Part shown: piece by piece, positions 17,370 through 24,284 of the stretch
Layout: every line of letters begins with the position of its first letter
How positions within the stretch are numbered: position 1 is the stretch's first letter
Notes under the pieces: generated by a model
What the model was told of the DNA's origin: nothing
The model's database searches: none
Seen by the model: only the letters and a program-made list of their open reading frames with translations
Position numbers and translations under genes: made by a program
From: Oscillospiraceae bacterium
GTDB taxonomy: Bacteria; Bacillota; Clostridia; Oscillospirales; SIG519
DNA length: 64,000 nucleotides
Assembly: GCA_015067255.1 (NCBI GenBank)
Contig: SVMS01000005.1
Coordinates: 1 to 64,000, forward strand
Direction of reading: 5' to 3'

Positions 17370-18212
17370 TTATTCAAGCTCATTTTTGTCTATCTTTACC
17401 TTTCTGTCACTGCCTTCCTTGAGAAGCGAAAAGAGAGCTTGTCTGTCATTGGATTTTATTGCATCCTTGTATTGATTTAAGGAGTTTATAATGCTGTCTA
17501 TTTCAAATAAAAGGTTTTCTTTATTGTCCATAAAAAGCTGTGTCCACATCTCAGCACTTAATTGAGCAACACGGGTTAGATCCTTGTAGCTTCCTGCAGA
17601 AAAACCGTGATGTACAGCTGCAGACGGACTTTTAACATATGCGTTTGAAACAACGTGAGCAAGCTGAGAGGTGTATGCAATTATTTTGTCGTGATTTTGA
17701 GCAGATGTAACAGAAACACTTTCAAAACCTGCTAATACAAGAATATCCTTTATTTTTGATAATAGCGCAATATCTTCGTTTTTCTTTGGAACTAAAATCA
17801 TATTTGCGCCGCAAAATAAATCTTCCTTAGAGTTTTTATAGCCGGAATTTTGCAATCCTGCCATAGGGTGTCCACCTACAAAATGAAAATTATTTTTATC
17901 TGCTATATCAAAACAGGGAGAACAAATTTTTTCTTTAACGCCGCAACAATCAATAACAATTGAGTCTTTTTTGAAAAAGCTTTGATTTTTAAGAATATAT
18001 TCGACGGTTGCATCGGGGTATAAAGCAATAAAAACAGCATCACAAAGCTTTAAGGTATCCTGTGTCAAAGCTGCATCTAAAGTGCCGGTCATAATAGCAT
18101 ATTGCAGAGTGATAGTGTCAATATCAAAACCGTAAACAGTATTGTTGCTTTTTTTATAAGCTTTAGCAAGAGAACCGCCGATAAGACCTAAACCAACAAT
18201 TCCTATTACCAT
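17370..18212 (-). CDS. tyrA: Prephenate dehydrogenase
   Basis: 280 residues. The N-terminal Rossmann motif is [20 protein letters not shown], then IDCCGVKEKI and FVGGHPMAGLQNSGYKNSKEDLF, where His binds prephenate, as in TyrA enzymes. The C-terminal helical dimerisation region includes HDKIIAYTSQLAHVVSNAY and YKDLTRVA. It decarboxylates prephenate oxidatively to 4-hydroxyphenylpyruvate, the tyrosine precursor. There is no C-terminal ACT domain, so feedback inhibition by tyrosine through such a domain is not expected. It overlaps aroF by 7 bases and shares the Tyr-codon leader upstream. Confidence 0.94.
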   Translation of the reverse strand: MVIGIVGLGLIGGSLAKAYKKSNNTVYGFDIDTITLQYAIMTGTLDAALTQDTLKLCDAVFIALYPDATVEYILKNQSFFKKDSIVIDCCGVKEKICSPCFDIADKNNFHFVGGHPMAGLQNSGYKNSKEDLFCGANMILVPKKNEDIALLSKIKDILVLAGFESVSVTSAQNHDKIIAYTSQLAHVVSNAYVKSPSAAVHHGFSAGSYKDLTRVAQLSAEMWTQLFMDNKENLLFEIDSIINSLNQYKDAIKSNDRQALFSLLKEGSDRKVKIDKNELE

Positions 18213-19216
18213 TTGTTCATTTCTCCTTTTATTGCAAACGCCTTCTTGGAAAGAATTTCAAATTGTTCAGGGGAGAGGGATTGAGCGCCGTCGCATAATG
18301 CCTTTGAAGGATTGTTATGAACTTCAATCATAAGACCGTCTGCACCGCCTGCTACAGCTGCAAGAGCTAATGAAGGAACTATTCTTGAAATTCCGCAAGC
18401 GTGGCTTGGGTCAACAACAACGGGAAGATGAGACAGTTCTTTAAGCATACAAACCGCAGATAAATCAAGAGTGTTTCTTGTGTAGGTTTCAAAGGTTCTG
18501 ATTCCTCGTTCGCATAAAATTATATTTTCGTTGCCGCCGGACATAATATATTCAGCGCTCATAAGTAATTCGTTAATAGTGCTTGAAAGACCTCTTTTTA
18601 AAAGAATGGGCTTTTTTGTTTTACCTAATTCTTTAAGAAGCTCAAAGTTTTGCATATTTCTTGCGCCTACCTGAATGATATCAACATCATCAAAAAGAGG
18701 CAGATGGTTTGCATTCATAATTTCAGTAATTATAGGCATTTTTGTAGCTTCTTTAGCTTTTTTCAAAAGGTCTATTCCTTGGGCACCGAGACCTTGGAAA
18801 TCATAGGGCGAGGTTCTTGGTTTAAAAGCACCGCCTCTCAAAACAGAAGCACCGCTTTTTTTTACGCTGTCAGCAATTTCGATAATCTGCTGTTCACTTT
18901 CGACTGAACATGGACCTGCAATCAATACGAAATTTCCACCGCCTATTTTAACATCGTCAGAAATCTGAACAATAGTGTCGTCAGGGTGAAACTTTCTGTT
19001 GGCATTTTTAAAAGGCTCAGTTATTCTTGTAACCTTTTCGACAATATCAAGACCTTCTAAAAGATTGACGTCAATTTTACCGGCATCTCCGATAAGGCCC
19101 ATAATAGTTTGAAATTTTCCTTTTGAAAGGTGAACCTGCATTCCTTGGTTTTCAAGCCAATCGGTAAGATTGTCTATTTGAGGTTGTGGGGAATTTTCTT
19201 TTAAAAGAATAATCAT
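18206..19216 (-). CDS. aroF: 3-deoxy-7-phosphoheptulonate (DAHP) synthase
   Basis: 336 residues. A ferredoxin-like N-terminal regulatory domain of about 65 residues is followed by the KDO8P/DAHP synthase barrel: [54 protein letters not shown] and [14 protein letters not shown]. This is the class I-beta type found in Bacillus and Thermotoga. It condenses PEP and erythrose-4-phosphate in the first step of the shikimate pathway. Pairing with tyrA plus a Tyr-rich leader suggests this copy serves tyrosine synthesis. The ATG follows AAAGGACAC. Confidence 0.95.
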   Translation of the reverse strand: MIILLKENSPQPQIDNLTDWLENQGMQVHLSKGKFQTIMGLIGDAGKIDVNLLEGLDIVEKVTRITEPFKNANRKFHPDDTIVQISDDVKIGGGNFVLIAGPCSVESEQQIIEIADSVKKSGASVLRGGAFKPRTSPYDFQGLGAQGIDLLKKAKEATKMPIITEIMNANHLPLFDDVDIIQVGARNMQNFELLKELGKTKKPILLKRGLSSTINELLMSAEYIMSGGNENIILCERGIRTFETYTRNTLDLSAVCMLKELSHLPVVVDPSHACGISRIVPSLALAAVAGGADGLMIEVHNNPSKALCDGAQSLSPEQFEILSKKAFAIKGEMNKW

Positions 19217-19249
19217 AAATTATCGTGTCCTTTCCTTTGATAAAATAAA

Positions 19250-19281
19250 TAAAAAAACTCAGCAGTGTAATTACTGCTGAG
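19250..19281 (-). terminator. Attenuator terminator before aroF
   Basis: On the minus strand, stem CTCAGCAGT / ACTGCTGAG (19281-19273 with 19266-19258), 6-base loop, then seven T residues. It lies between the Tyr-rich leader peptide and aroF. TTGCTG upstream of it can pair with CAGCAG in its 5' arm, offering an antiterminator. Confidence 0.8.
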
Positions 19282-19323
19282 CATAAATAAACGGAATAAT
19301 TTGTTGCAGCAAAAACACTCTTA

Positions 19324-19383
19324 TTATTTTTTTCTGAAATAATAAGAGTAATAATACTTTGAAGCAACACAATTGATAAACAT
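19324..19383 (-). CDS. Tyr-rich leader peptide of the aroF–tyrA attenuator
   Basis: A 19-residue peptide, MFINCVASKYYYSYYFRKK, ending in two tandem TAA stops. AAAGGA lies 10 bases before its ATG. Five Tyr codons and one Phe codon sit in a run of seven. The mRNA from that run onward (ACTCTTATTATTT) pairs with AATAATAAGAGT just past the stop, forming a 12- to 13-bp pause hairpin. The attenuator terminator and aroF follow. The design matches transcription attenuation by a stalled ribosome: low Tyr-tRNA(Tyr) stalls translation on the Tyr codons, frees the antiterminator and allows aroF–tyrA transcription. The mechanism is inferred; the sequence features are direct. Confidence 0.82.
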   Translation of the reverse strand: MFINCVASKYYYSYYFRKK

Positions 19384-19409
19384 TATCCCGATATCCTTTC
19401 TTTTTTCTC

Positions 19410-19438
19410 AGTATAGCACTGATTTTTTAGTTTGTCAA
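19410..19438 (-). promoter_or_regulatory. Promoter for the leader peptide–aroF–tyrA operon
   Basis: Minus-strand TTGACA (19438-19433), a 17-base spacer and TATACT (19415-19410), placing the start about 20 bases before the leader ATG. Confidence 0.82.
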
Positions 19439-19458
19439 ATATATTTTTAAAAAAACAG

Positions 19459-19487
19459 TAGACAAAATTGAAAAAATATAATATAAT
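19459..19487 (+). promoter_or_regulatory. Promoter for glmS
   Basis: TAGACA (19459-19464), a 17-base spacer and TATAAT (19482-19487). It is nearly back-to-back with the aroF promoter and lies about 70 bases upstream of the glmS ribozyme. Confidence 0.7.
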
Positions 19488-19557
19488 AAATTGAGCTTTA
19501 AAAGGAGGATAGATTAGTAAGCTTTTAAACGTTTAGCTTGTTTTTAAAACAGTTTTG

Positions 19558-19710
19558 CTGCGTTAGCGCCGGAACCGAGAAATTTATCGGTTGACGAGGA
19601 AAGGGTTATCGAAATTATCGGCGGATACCCTTCGGCAATCTGTGCGGTCGTGAGCCTTTCGTTAAAAAGCGGGAGTAATTCCGTAACAAAGCGAAAGTAG
19701 GCACAGATTA
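19558..19710 (+). ncRNA. glmS ribozyme riboswitch
   Basis: The core reads TTAGCGCCGGAACC, then TTGACGAGGAAAGGG, TTATCGAA and TCGGCGGATACCC, all in the order of the glmS catalytic core. The expected cleavage site is just before AGCGCC near 19565. The 3' domain closes with CTGTGC/GCACAG and CTTTCG/CGAAAG pairings. Glucosamine-6-phosphate is the cofactor that triggers self-cleavage and lowers glmS expression. It precedes glmS by about 260 bases, which is a long spacer. Confidence 0.93.
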
Positions 19711-19973
19711 TTTATAATAATATGCAAATTGAGTTTTAAAGAGGGCGTTTTGCATCCTCTTTTGGTTTTGCGTGTTTTTTTATAGTTTTTGAACTGAAAG
19801 CGAGAGACGAGTTCGCTTTTATATATTCATTTGAATATTTTTAAAAAAATCTCTGGAATTTATTCAGGGTTTATAGTGCTACAAAAAAACAGCAAAACCG
19901 CACTTGAAATACGGTTAACCGTTACCGAATAAACGGAAAATATGCTTAAAAGCGTATTAAAGAAAGGATTATT
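19711..19973 (+). other. Long glmS 5' leader after the ribozyme, no gene seen
   Basis: No credible ORF is present. AAAGAGG and CCTCTTT (about 19738-19763) form a hairpin followed by TTTTGGTTTT, a possible weak intrinsic terminator. A CGGTTAACCG palindrome lies near 19913. AAAGAAAGGA, 6 bases before the ATG, is the glmS ribosome site. Confidence 0.5.
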
Positions 19974-21788
19974 ATGTGCGGAATAGTTGGATATATAGGA
20001 AAAAGACAGGCAGCAGAAATTCTTATAGAAGGTCTTAAAAAGCTTGAATACAGAGGCTATGACTCTGCAGGTATTGCAGTAAGATATGAAGATGGAATAA
20101 TAGTTGAAAAATCCAAAGGCAGATTGGCAGATTTAGAAGCTAAGCTTGAAAAATGCGGTGTTCCTACAGGAAATATAGGAATAGGACATACCCGTTGGGC
20201 AACTCACGGTGAGCCTTCTGACGTTAATTCTCATCCCCACTGCGGCGGAAAAGTAACTCTTGTTCATAACGGAATTATTGAGAACTATATTCCTTTAAAG
20301 CAACAGCTTATTGAACAGGGAAGAGTTTTCGTATCTCAGACAGATACAGAAGTAGCAGCACAGCTCATTGACTCTTTATATAAGGGCGATCCCTTTGATG
20401 CTATTTTCTCGGCTATGGATATAATTAAAGGCTCATATGCTTTTGGAATTATGTTTGAAGATATTCCCGATAAAGTTTTCGCAGTAAGAAAAGACAGTCC
20501 TCTTGTAATAGGAGTAGGCGAGGGAGAAAACTATATAGCTTCCGATATTCCCGCAATTTTAAATCATACAAGAGAATATTATCTTATTGATGAAAAGGAA
20601 TTGGTAGTACTTACAAAGGACAGCGTTAAGATTTACGGTGCTGACAGAAAAGAAATAAACAAAGAAACTATGACAGCAACCTGGGATATTGAAGCAGCGG
20701 AAAAAGGCGGATATCCTCACTTTATGATAAAAGAAATTCACGAAGAGCCTAAGGCTTTGAGAGATACAATACTTCCCAGACTCGCTAACGGAATAGATAA
20801 TATTTTAGGTGAAGAATTAGAAGATACTTCCGAAATAAAAAGAATAGTAGTTGTTGCTTGCGGCTCTGCTATGCATGCAGGCTTATTGGGTAAATATGCA
20901 ATAGAAAAGCTTGCAAGAGTTCCCGTTGATGTGTGTATCGCTTCGGAATTCCGTTATTGCGACCCCATTTTAAATAAAGGTGATTTGGTAATACTTATTT
21001 CTCAGTCGGGAGAAACAGCAGACTCTCTTGCAGCATTACGTCTTGCAAAACAAAGAGGAATACCCGTTTACGCTATTGTAAATGTTGTAGGCTCCTCTAT
21101 TGCACGTGAAGCTGATAAAGCAATCTTTACTTGGGCAGGTCCCGAAATTGCAGTTGCAACTACCAAGGCTTATTCTACACAGACAGCCGTTATGTACGTT
21201 CTTGCATTAAGACTTGCTATGGACAGAAAAACAATCTCCCGTGAATATGCTCAAAAGCTTTCAGATGCTCTTTGCGCTATTCCCGAAAAGGTTGAAAAAA
21301 TTCTTGAAAATGTCAAAGAATATGAAGAGCTTGCAGCCTTCAATAAAGATATTCACGATTTATTCTTTATAGGACGCGGACAGGACTACGCTCTATGCTG
21401 TGAAGGTTCATTAAAGCTTAAAGAAATTTCATATATGCACAGTGAAGCATATGCGGCAGGCGAGCTTAAACACGGAACGATTTCTCTTATCTATGATGGA
21501 GTTCCCGTTGTTGCGGCAGCTACCGAAGAAGCTCTTATGGAAAAAACAATAAGCAATATAAAAGAAGTTAAAGCAAGAGGCGCATTTGTTATATTCCTTT
21601 GTAAGAAGGGCGCAGTAAAAGAAAATGATTTTTATGATAAACTCATAGAAATTCCCGAAACAGAAGAACTGTTTATGCCTCTTCTCTCAATTGTTCCTTT
21701 ACAAACCTATGCTTATTATACTTCAATCTGCAAGGGTTGTGACGTTGATAAGCCCAGAAACTTAGCAAAATCAGTAACAGTTGAATAA
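19974..21788 (+). CDS. glmS: Glutamine:fructose-6-phosphate aminotransferase
   Basis: 604 residues. The N-terminal Ntn glutaminase starts MCGIVGYIG, with Cys2 the nucleophile after Met removal, and has GIGHTRWATHGEPSDVNSHPH. Two SIS sugar-isomerase domains follow: VVACGSAMHAGLLGKYAIEK with ISQSGETADSLAALR, then FFIGRGQDYALCCEGSLKLKEISYMHSEAYAAGELKHG. The C-terminus DKPRNLAKSVTVE is the family end. It makes glucosamine-6-phosphate for peptidoglycan. The start is fixed by the catalytic Cys2. Control by the upstream ribozyme closes the feedback loop. Confidence 0.98.
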   Translation: MCGIVGYIGKRQAAEILIEGLKKLEYRGYDSAGIAVRYEDGIIVEKSKGRLADLEAKLEKCGVPTGNIGIGHTRWATHGEPSDVNSHPHCGGKVTLVHNGIIENYIPLKQQLIEQGRVFVSQTDTEVAAQLIDSLYKGDPFDAIFSAMDIIKGSYAFGIMFEDIPDKVFAVRKDSPLVIGVGEGENYIASDIPAILNHTREYYLIDEKELVVLTKDSVKIYGADRKEINKETMTATWDIEAAEKGGYPHFMIKEIHEEPKALRDTILPRLANGIDNILGEELEDTSEIKRIVVVACGSAMHAGLLGKYAIEKLARVPVDVCIASEFRYCDPILNKGDLVILISQSGETADSLAALRLAKQRGIPVYAIVNVVGSSIAREADKAIFTWAGPEIAVATTKAYSTQTAVMYVLALRLAMDRKTISREYAQKLSDALCAIPEKVEKILENVKEYEELAAFNKDIHDLFFIGRGQDYALCCEGSLKLKEISYMHSEAYAAGELKHGTISLIYDGVPVVAAATEEALMEKTISNIKEVKARGAFVIFLCKKGAVKENDFYDKLIEIPETEELFMPLLSIVPLQTYAYYTSICKGCDVDKPRNLAKSVTVE

Positions 21789-21795
21789 AACAAAA

Positions 21796-21826
21796 GCCCG
21801 ACTGTAAATTTTTATTACAGTCGGGC
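21796..21826 (+). terminator. Terminator of glmS
   Basis: A 12-bp stem GCCCGACTGTAA / TTACAGTCGGGC with a 7-base loop, then ATATTTTT. Confidence 0.9.
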
Positions 21827-21842
21827 ATATTTTTAGCTAAAA

Positions 21843-21873
21843 GAATCTGTAAAGCATTACAACTTTACAGATT
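21843..21873 (-). terminator. Terminator of the mutS2–phoH–ybeY–era operon
   Basis: Inverted repeat AATCTGTAAAG / CTTTACAGATT just past the era stop on the minus strand, followed there by TTCTTTT. Confidence 0.8.
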
Positions 21874-21883
21874 TCAAACCCTT

Positions 21884-22783
21884 TTATTGATTGGTATATC
21901 CGAAGTTTTTCAACATTCTGTCATTGTTGCGCCAATCTCCCTTATCTTTAACCCAACATTGAAGATTTACACGGCAATCAAAGAAGCGCTCCATATCTTC
22001 TCTTGCTCTGGAGCCTATAAGCTTGAGCATTTTTCCGTTTTTGCCGATTATAATTCCTTTGTGGCTTTGACGTTCACAATAAATCACAGCGCTTATATCA
22101 AGAATATCGCTTTCCTCACGCTCTTTAAAGCTTTCTATTTCAACTGCAATACCGTGGGGAATTTCATCGGATAATGATTTTAATGCCTTTTCTCTTATTA
22201 TTTCAGCGGCAATTTGTTTTTCGGGCTGGTCGGTAATCATATCTTCGGGGAAGAATATAGCACCGGGTAGTAAAAGCTTTTCAATTTCGGAAATGATAAG
22301 CTCTCTGTCTTTGCCTCCTTTTGCGCTTGTTGGAATAATAGAAGCAAAATCGAAAAGAGAATTAAAGGTTGTGATAAGCTCTGCAACCTCTGTAGCGCTT
22401 ATTGTATCAGTTTTGTTTATTATAAGAATAACCTGCTGTCCCGAAGCTTTAAAGCTTTCAAGCAAGGAAAGGTCAATTTCGGAAGCGCTGTTTTTAGGCT
22501 CAACAACAAAAAGCACAATATCTGTATCGGTAAGAGCCTCTTTTATATTTTTAACCATAAATTCAGACAGCTTGGTTTTAGGCTTGTGCATACCGGGAGT
22601 ATCTACAAAAACAATCTGAGCAGTATCGGTGTTTAAAATTCCTGTAATACTGTTTCTTGTAGTCTGGGGACGGTGTGAAACGATGGCAACCTTTTCACCT
22701 ACAAGAAGATTTAAAAGTGTTGATTTTCCTACATTTGCTCTTCCTGCAATAGTTACAAAACCGCTTTTTTTAGTATAATTCAT
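21884..22783 (-). CDS. era: GTPase Era
   Basis: 299 residues. The G domain has G1 GRANVGKSTLLN (about 14-25), G2 region RPQTTRNSI, G3 DTPG and G4 NKTD. The C-terminal KH domain includes GIIIGKNGKMLKLIGSRARED. Era binds the 3' end of 16S rRNA and is a checkpoint in 30S assembly. It is the last gene of mutS2–phoH–ybeY–era; the dgkA and cdd genes often found before era in Bacillus are missing. Confidence 0.97.
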   Translation of the reverse strand: MNYTKKSGFVTIAGRANVGKSTLLNLLVGEKVAIVSHRPQTTRNSITGILNTDTAQIVFVDTPGMHKPKTKLSEFMVKNIKEALTDTDIVLFVVEPKNSASEIDLSLLESFKASGQQVILIINKTDTISATEVAELITTFNSLFDFASIIPTSAKGGKDRELIISEIEKLLLPGAIFFPEDMITDQPEKQIAAEIIREKALKSLSDEIPHGIAVEIESFKEREESDILDISAVIYCERQSHKGIIIGKNGKMLKLIGSRAREDMERFFDCRVNLQCWVKDKGDWRNNDRMLKNFGYTNQ

Positions 22784-22831
22784 ATAATTTGCCTTTCCGA
22801 CTCCAAAAGAGCCAATAAAAATTTTGCGTTT

Positions 22832-23293
22832 TTAAACTGCGTATATACGGTGAATGATTTCGTCTTGCTTTGAAAACATTTCTTTTTCATCTTCTTCTGA
22901 GGTTTCGTGGTCATAGCCTAAAAGATGTAAAACGCTGTGAATTGTTAAAAAAGCAATTTCACGCTCAAGACTTTGTAAATTTTCTTTAGCTTGTCTTGCA
23001 GCAGTGTCTATAGAAATAACTATATCTCCCAACATATAGCAGTTGTTGTCGGGATTTTTTTTAAGTCCTTCGCTCTGATCTGATAGGGGAAAGGAAAGAA
23101 CATCTGTAGCCTTATCCTTGTTGCGAAATTGCTTGTTGTACTGATGTATCTGTTCGTCGTCGGTTAAAGTTATTGATATTTCATAGTTTTCAAAACAGTT
23201 TTCGTATTTTAAGGCTTCGGTAGCCGCCTCCATAATAACAGCCTTATATTGTCTGCTGTCGGGATAGCTGCAGGAAAAACAAAATTTAATCAT
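22832..23293 (-). CDS. ybeY: rRNA maturation endoribonuclease YbeY
   Basis: 153 residues. The zinc-binding signature HSVLHLLGYDH has His119, His123 and His129, the three ligands of the family. NKDKATDVLSFPL and GDIVIS precede it. YbeY acts in 16S rRNA 3'-end processing and 70S quality control. Its start overlaps the phoH stop by 4 bases, and era follows 48 bases downstream, matching their linked role in ribosome maturation. Confidence 0.96.
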   Translation of the reverse strand: MIKFCFSCSYPDSRQYKAVIMEAATEALKYENCFENYEISITLTDDEQIHQYNKQFRNKDKATDVLSFPLSDQSEGLKKNPDNNCYMLGDIVISIDTAARQAKENLQSLEREIAFLTIHSVLHLLGYDHETSEEDEKEMFSKQDEIIHRIYAV

Positions 23294-24258
23294 TTTCTTT
23301 TACCGTCCTTTTCGTGCTTTTCATAGGCATTTACAATTTTTTGTACTAACGGATGACGTACAACATCTTTGTGAGTAAAGCGGCATATAGCAATATCTTC
23401 AATGTCCGAAAGTATTTTAGAAGCTTCTATAAGTCCCGATTTTTTACGGTCGGGTAAATCTATTTGAGTAACGTCTCCCGTAATTACTGCTTTAGAGTTG
23501 AAGCCTAATCTTGTTAAAAACATTTTCATTTGTTCAGGGGTTGTATTCTGAGCTTCGTCAAGAATTATAAAGGAATCGTCAAGAGTACGTCCTCTCATAT
23601 ATGCCAAAGGAGCAACCTCTATTATAGAACGCTCCTGCATTTTTGCAAAGGATTCAGCACCAAACATATCAAAAAGAGCATCGTATAAAGGTCGTAAATA
23701 AGGGTCAACCTTGTTTTGTAAATCACCAGGCAAAAAGCCTAATTTTTCTCCCGCTTCAACAGCAGGACGTGTAAGAATGATTTTTTTGATTTCTTTTTTG
23801 CGCATAGCATTTGCAGCTTTAGCAACGGCAAGATAGGTTTTTCCTGTTCCTGCAGGGCCTATACCAAAAGTAATTGTATTTTTACTTATTGCATCGCAGT
23901 AAAGCTTCTGTCCCTGTGTTTTAGGCTTTACAGGACGTCCCGAAGAGGTGATACATATACAGCTTTCAATAAGAGAAACAGCAAGACCTTCATCTCCTGT
24001 TTCGGAAAGGCTTATAATATAACGTACCATTTGATTGTCAATAAGCTGTTTTTTCTTTGCAATCTCACCTAAGCTTTTTAAAACTCTTTCAGCCTTGTCA
24101 GCAGAAGCCTCGTCCTGCGCAGTTATTTTAACAACAGTATCTCTGTTTATAATTGTAACGGAAAAATGCTTTTCTATTATAAGCACATTTTCATCCATAT
24201 TTCCGAAAATTTCGCCTACTGTTTCTATTGTGTCAAATTCAAGCAAACGCTCTGTCAA
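23290..24258 (-). CDS. phoH: PhoH-family ATPase
   Basis: 322 residues. An N-terminal KH-like segment of about 100 residues precedes the P-loop ATPase. Walker A is GPAGTGKTYLA at 134-144; RPAVEAGEKLGFLPGD, IILDEAQNTTPEQMKMFLTRLG and TGDVTQIDLP follow, all diagnostic for PhoH/PhoL. The start is TTG with AAGGA upstream. The family is linked to RNA metabolism, and the ybeY and era neighbours support that. The exact substrate is not established. Confidence 0.95.
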   Translation of the reverse strand: MTERLLEFDTIETVGEIFGNMDENVLIIEKHFSVTIINRDTVVKITAQDEASADKAERVLKSLGEIAKKKQLIDNQMVRYIISLSETGDEGLAVSLIESCICITSSGRPVKPKTQGQKLYCDAISKNTITFGIGPAGTGKTYLAVAKAANAMRKKEIKKIILTRPAVEAGEKLGFLPGDLQNKVDPYLRPLYDALFDMFGAESFAKMQERSIIEVAPLAYMRGRTLDDSFIILDEAQNTTPEQMKMFLTRLGFNSKAVITGDVTQIDLPDRKKSGLIEASKILSDIEDIAICRFTHKDVVRHPLVQKIVNAYEKHEKDGKRK

Positions 24259-24284
24259 ATAAATTCAATCCTTCCAAAAATAAA

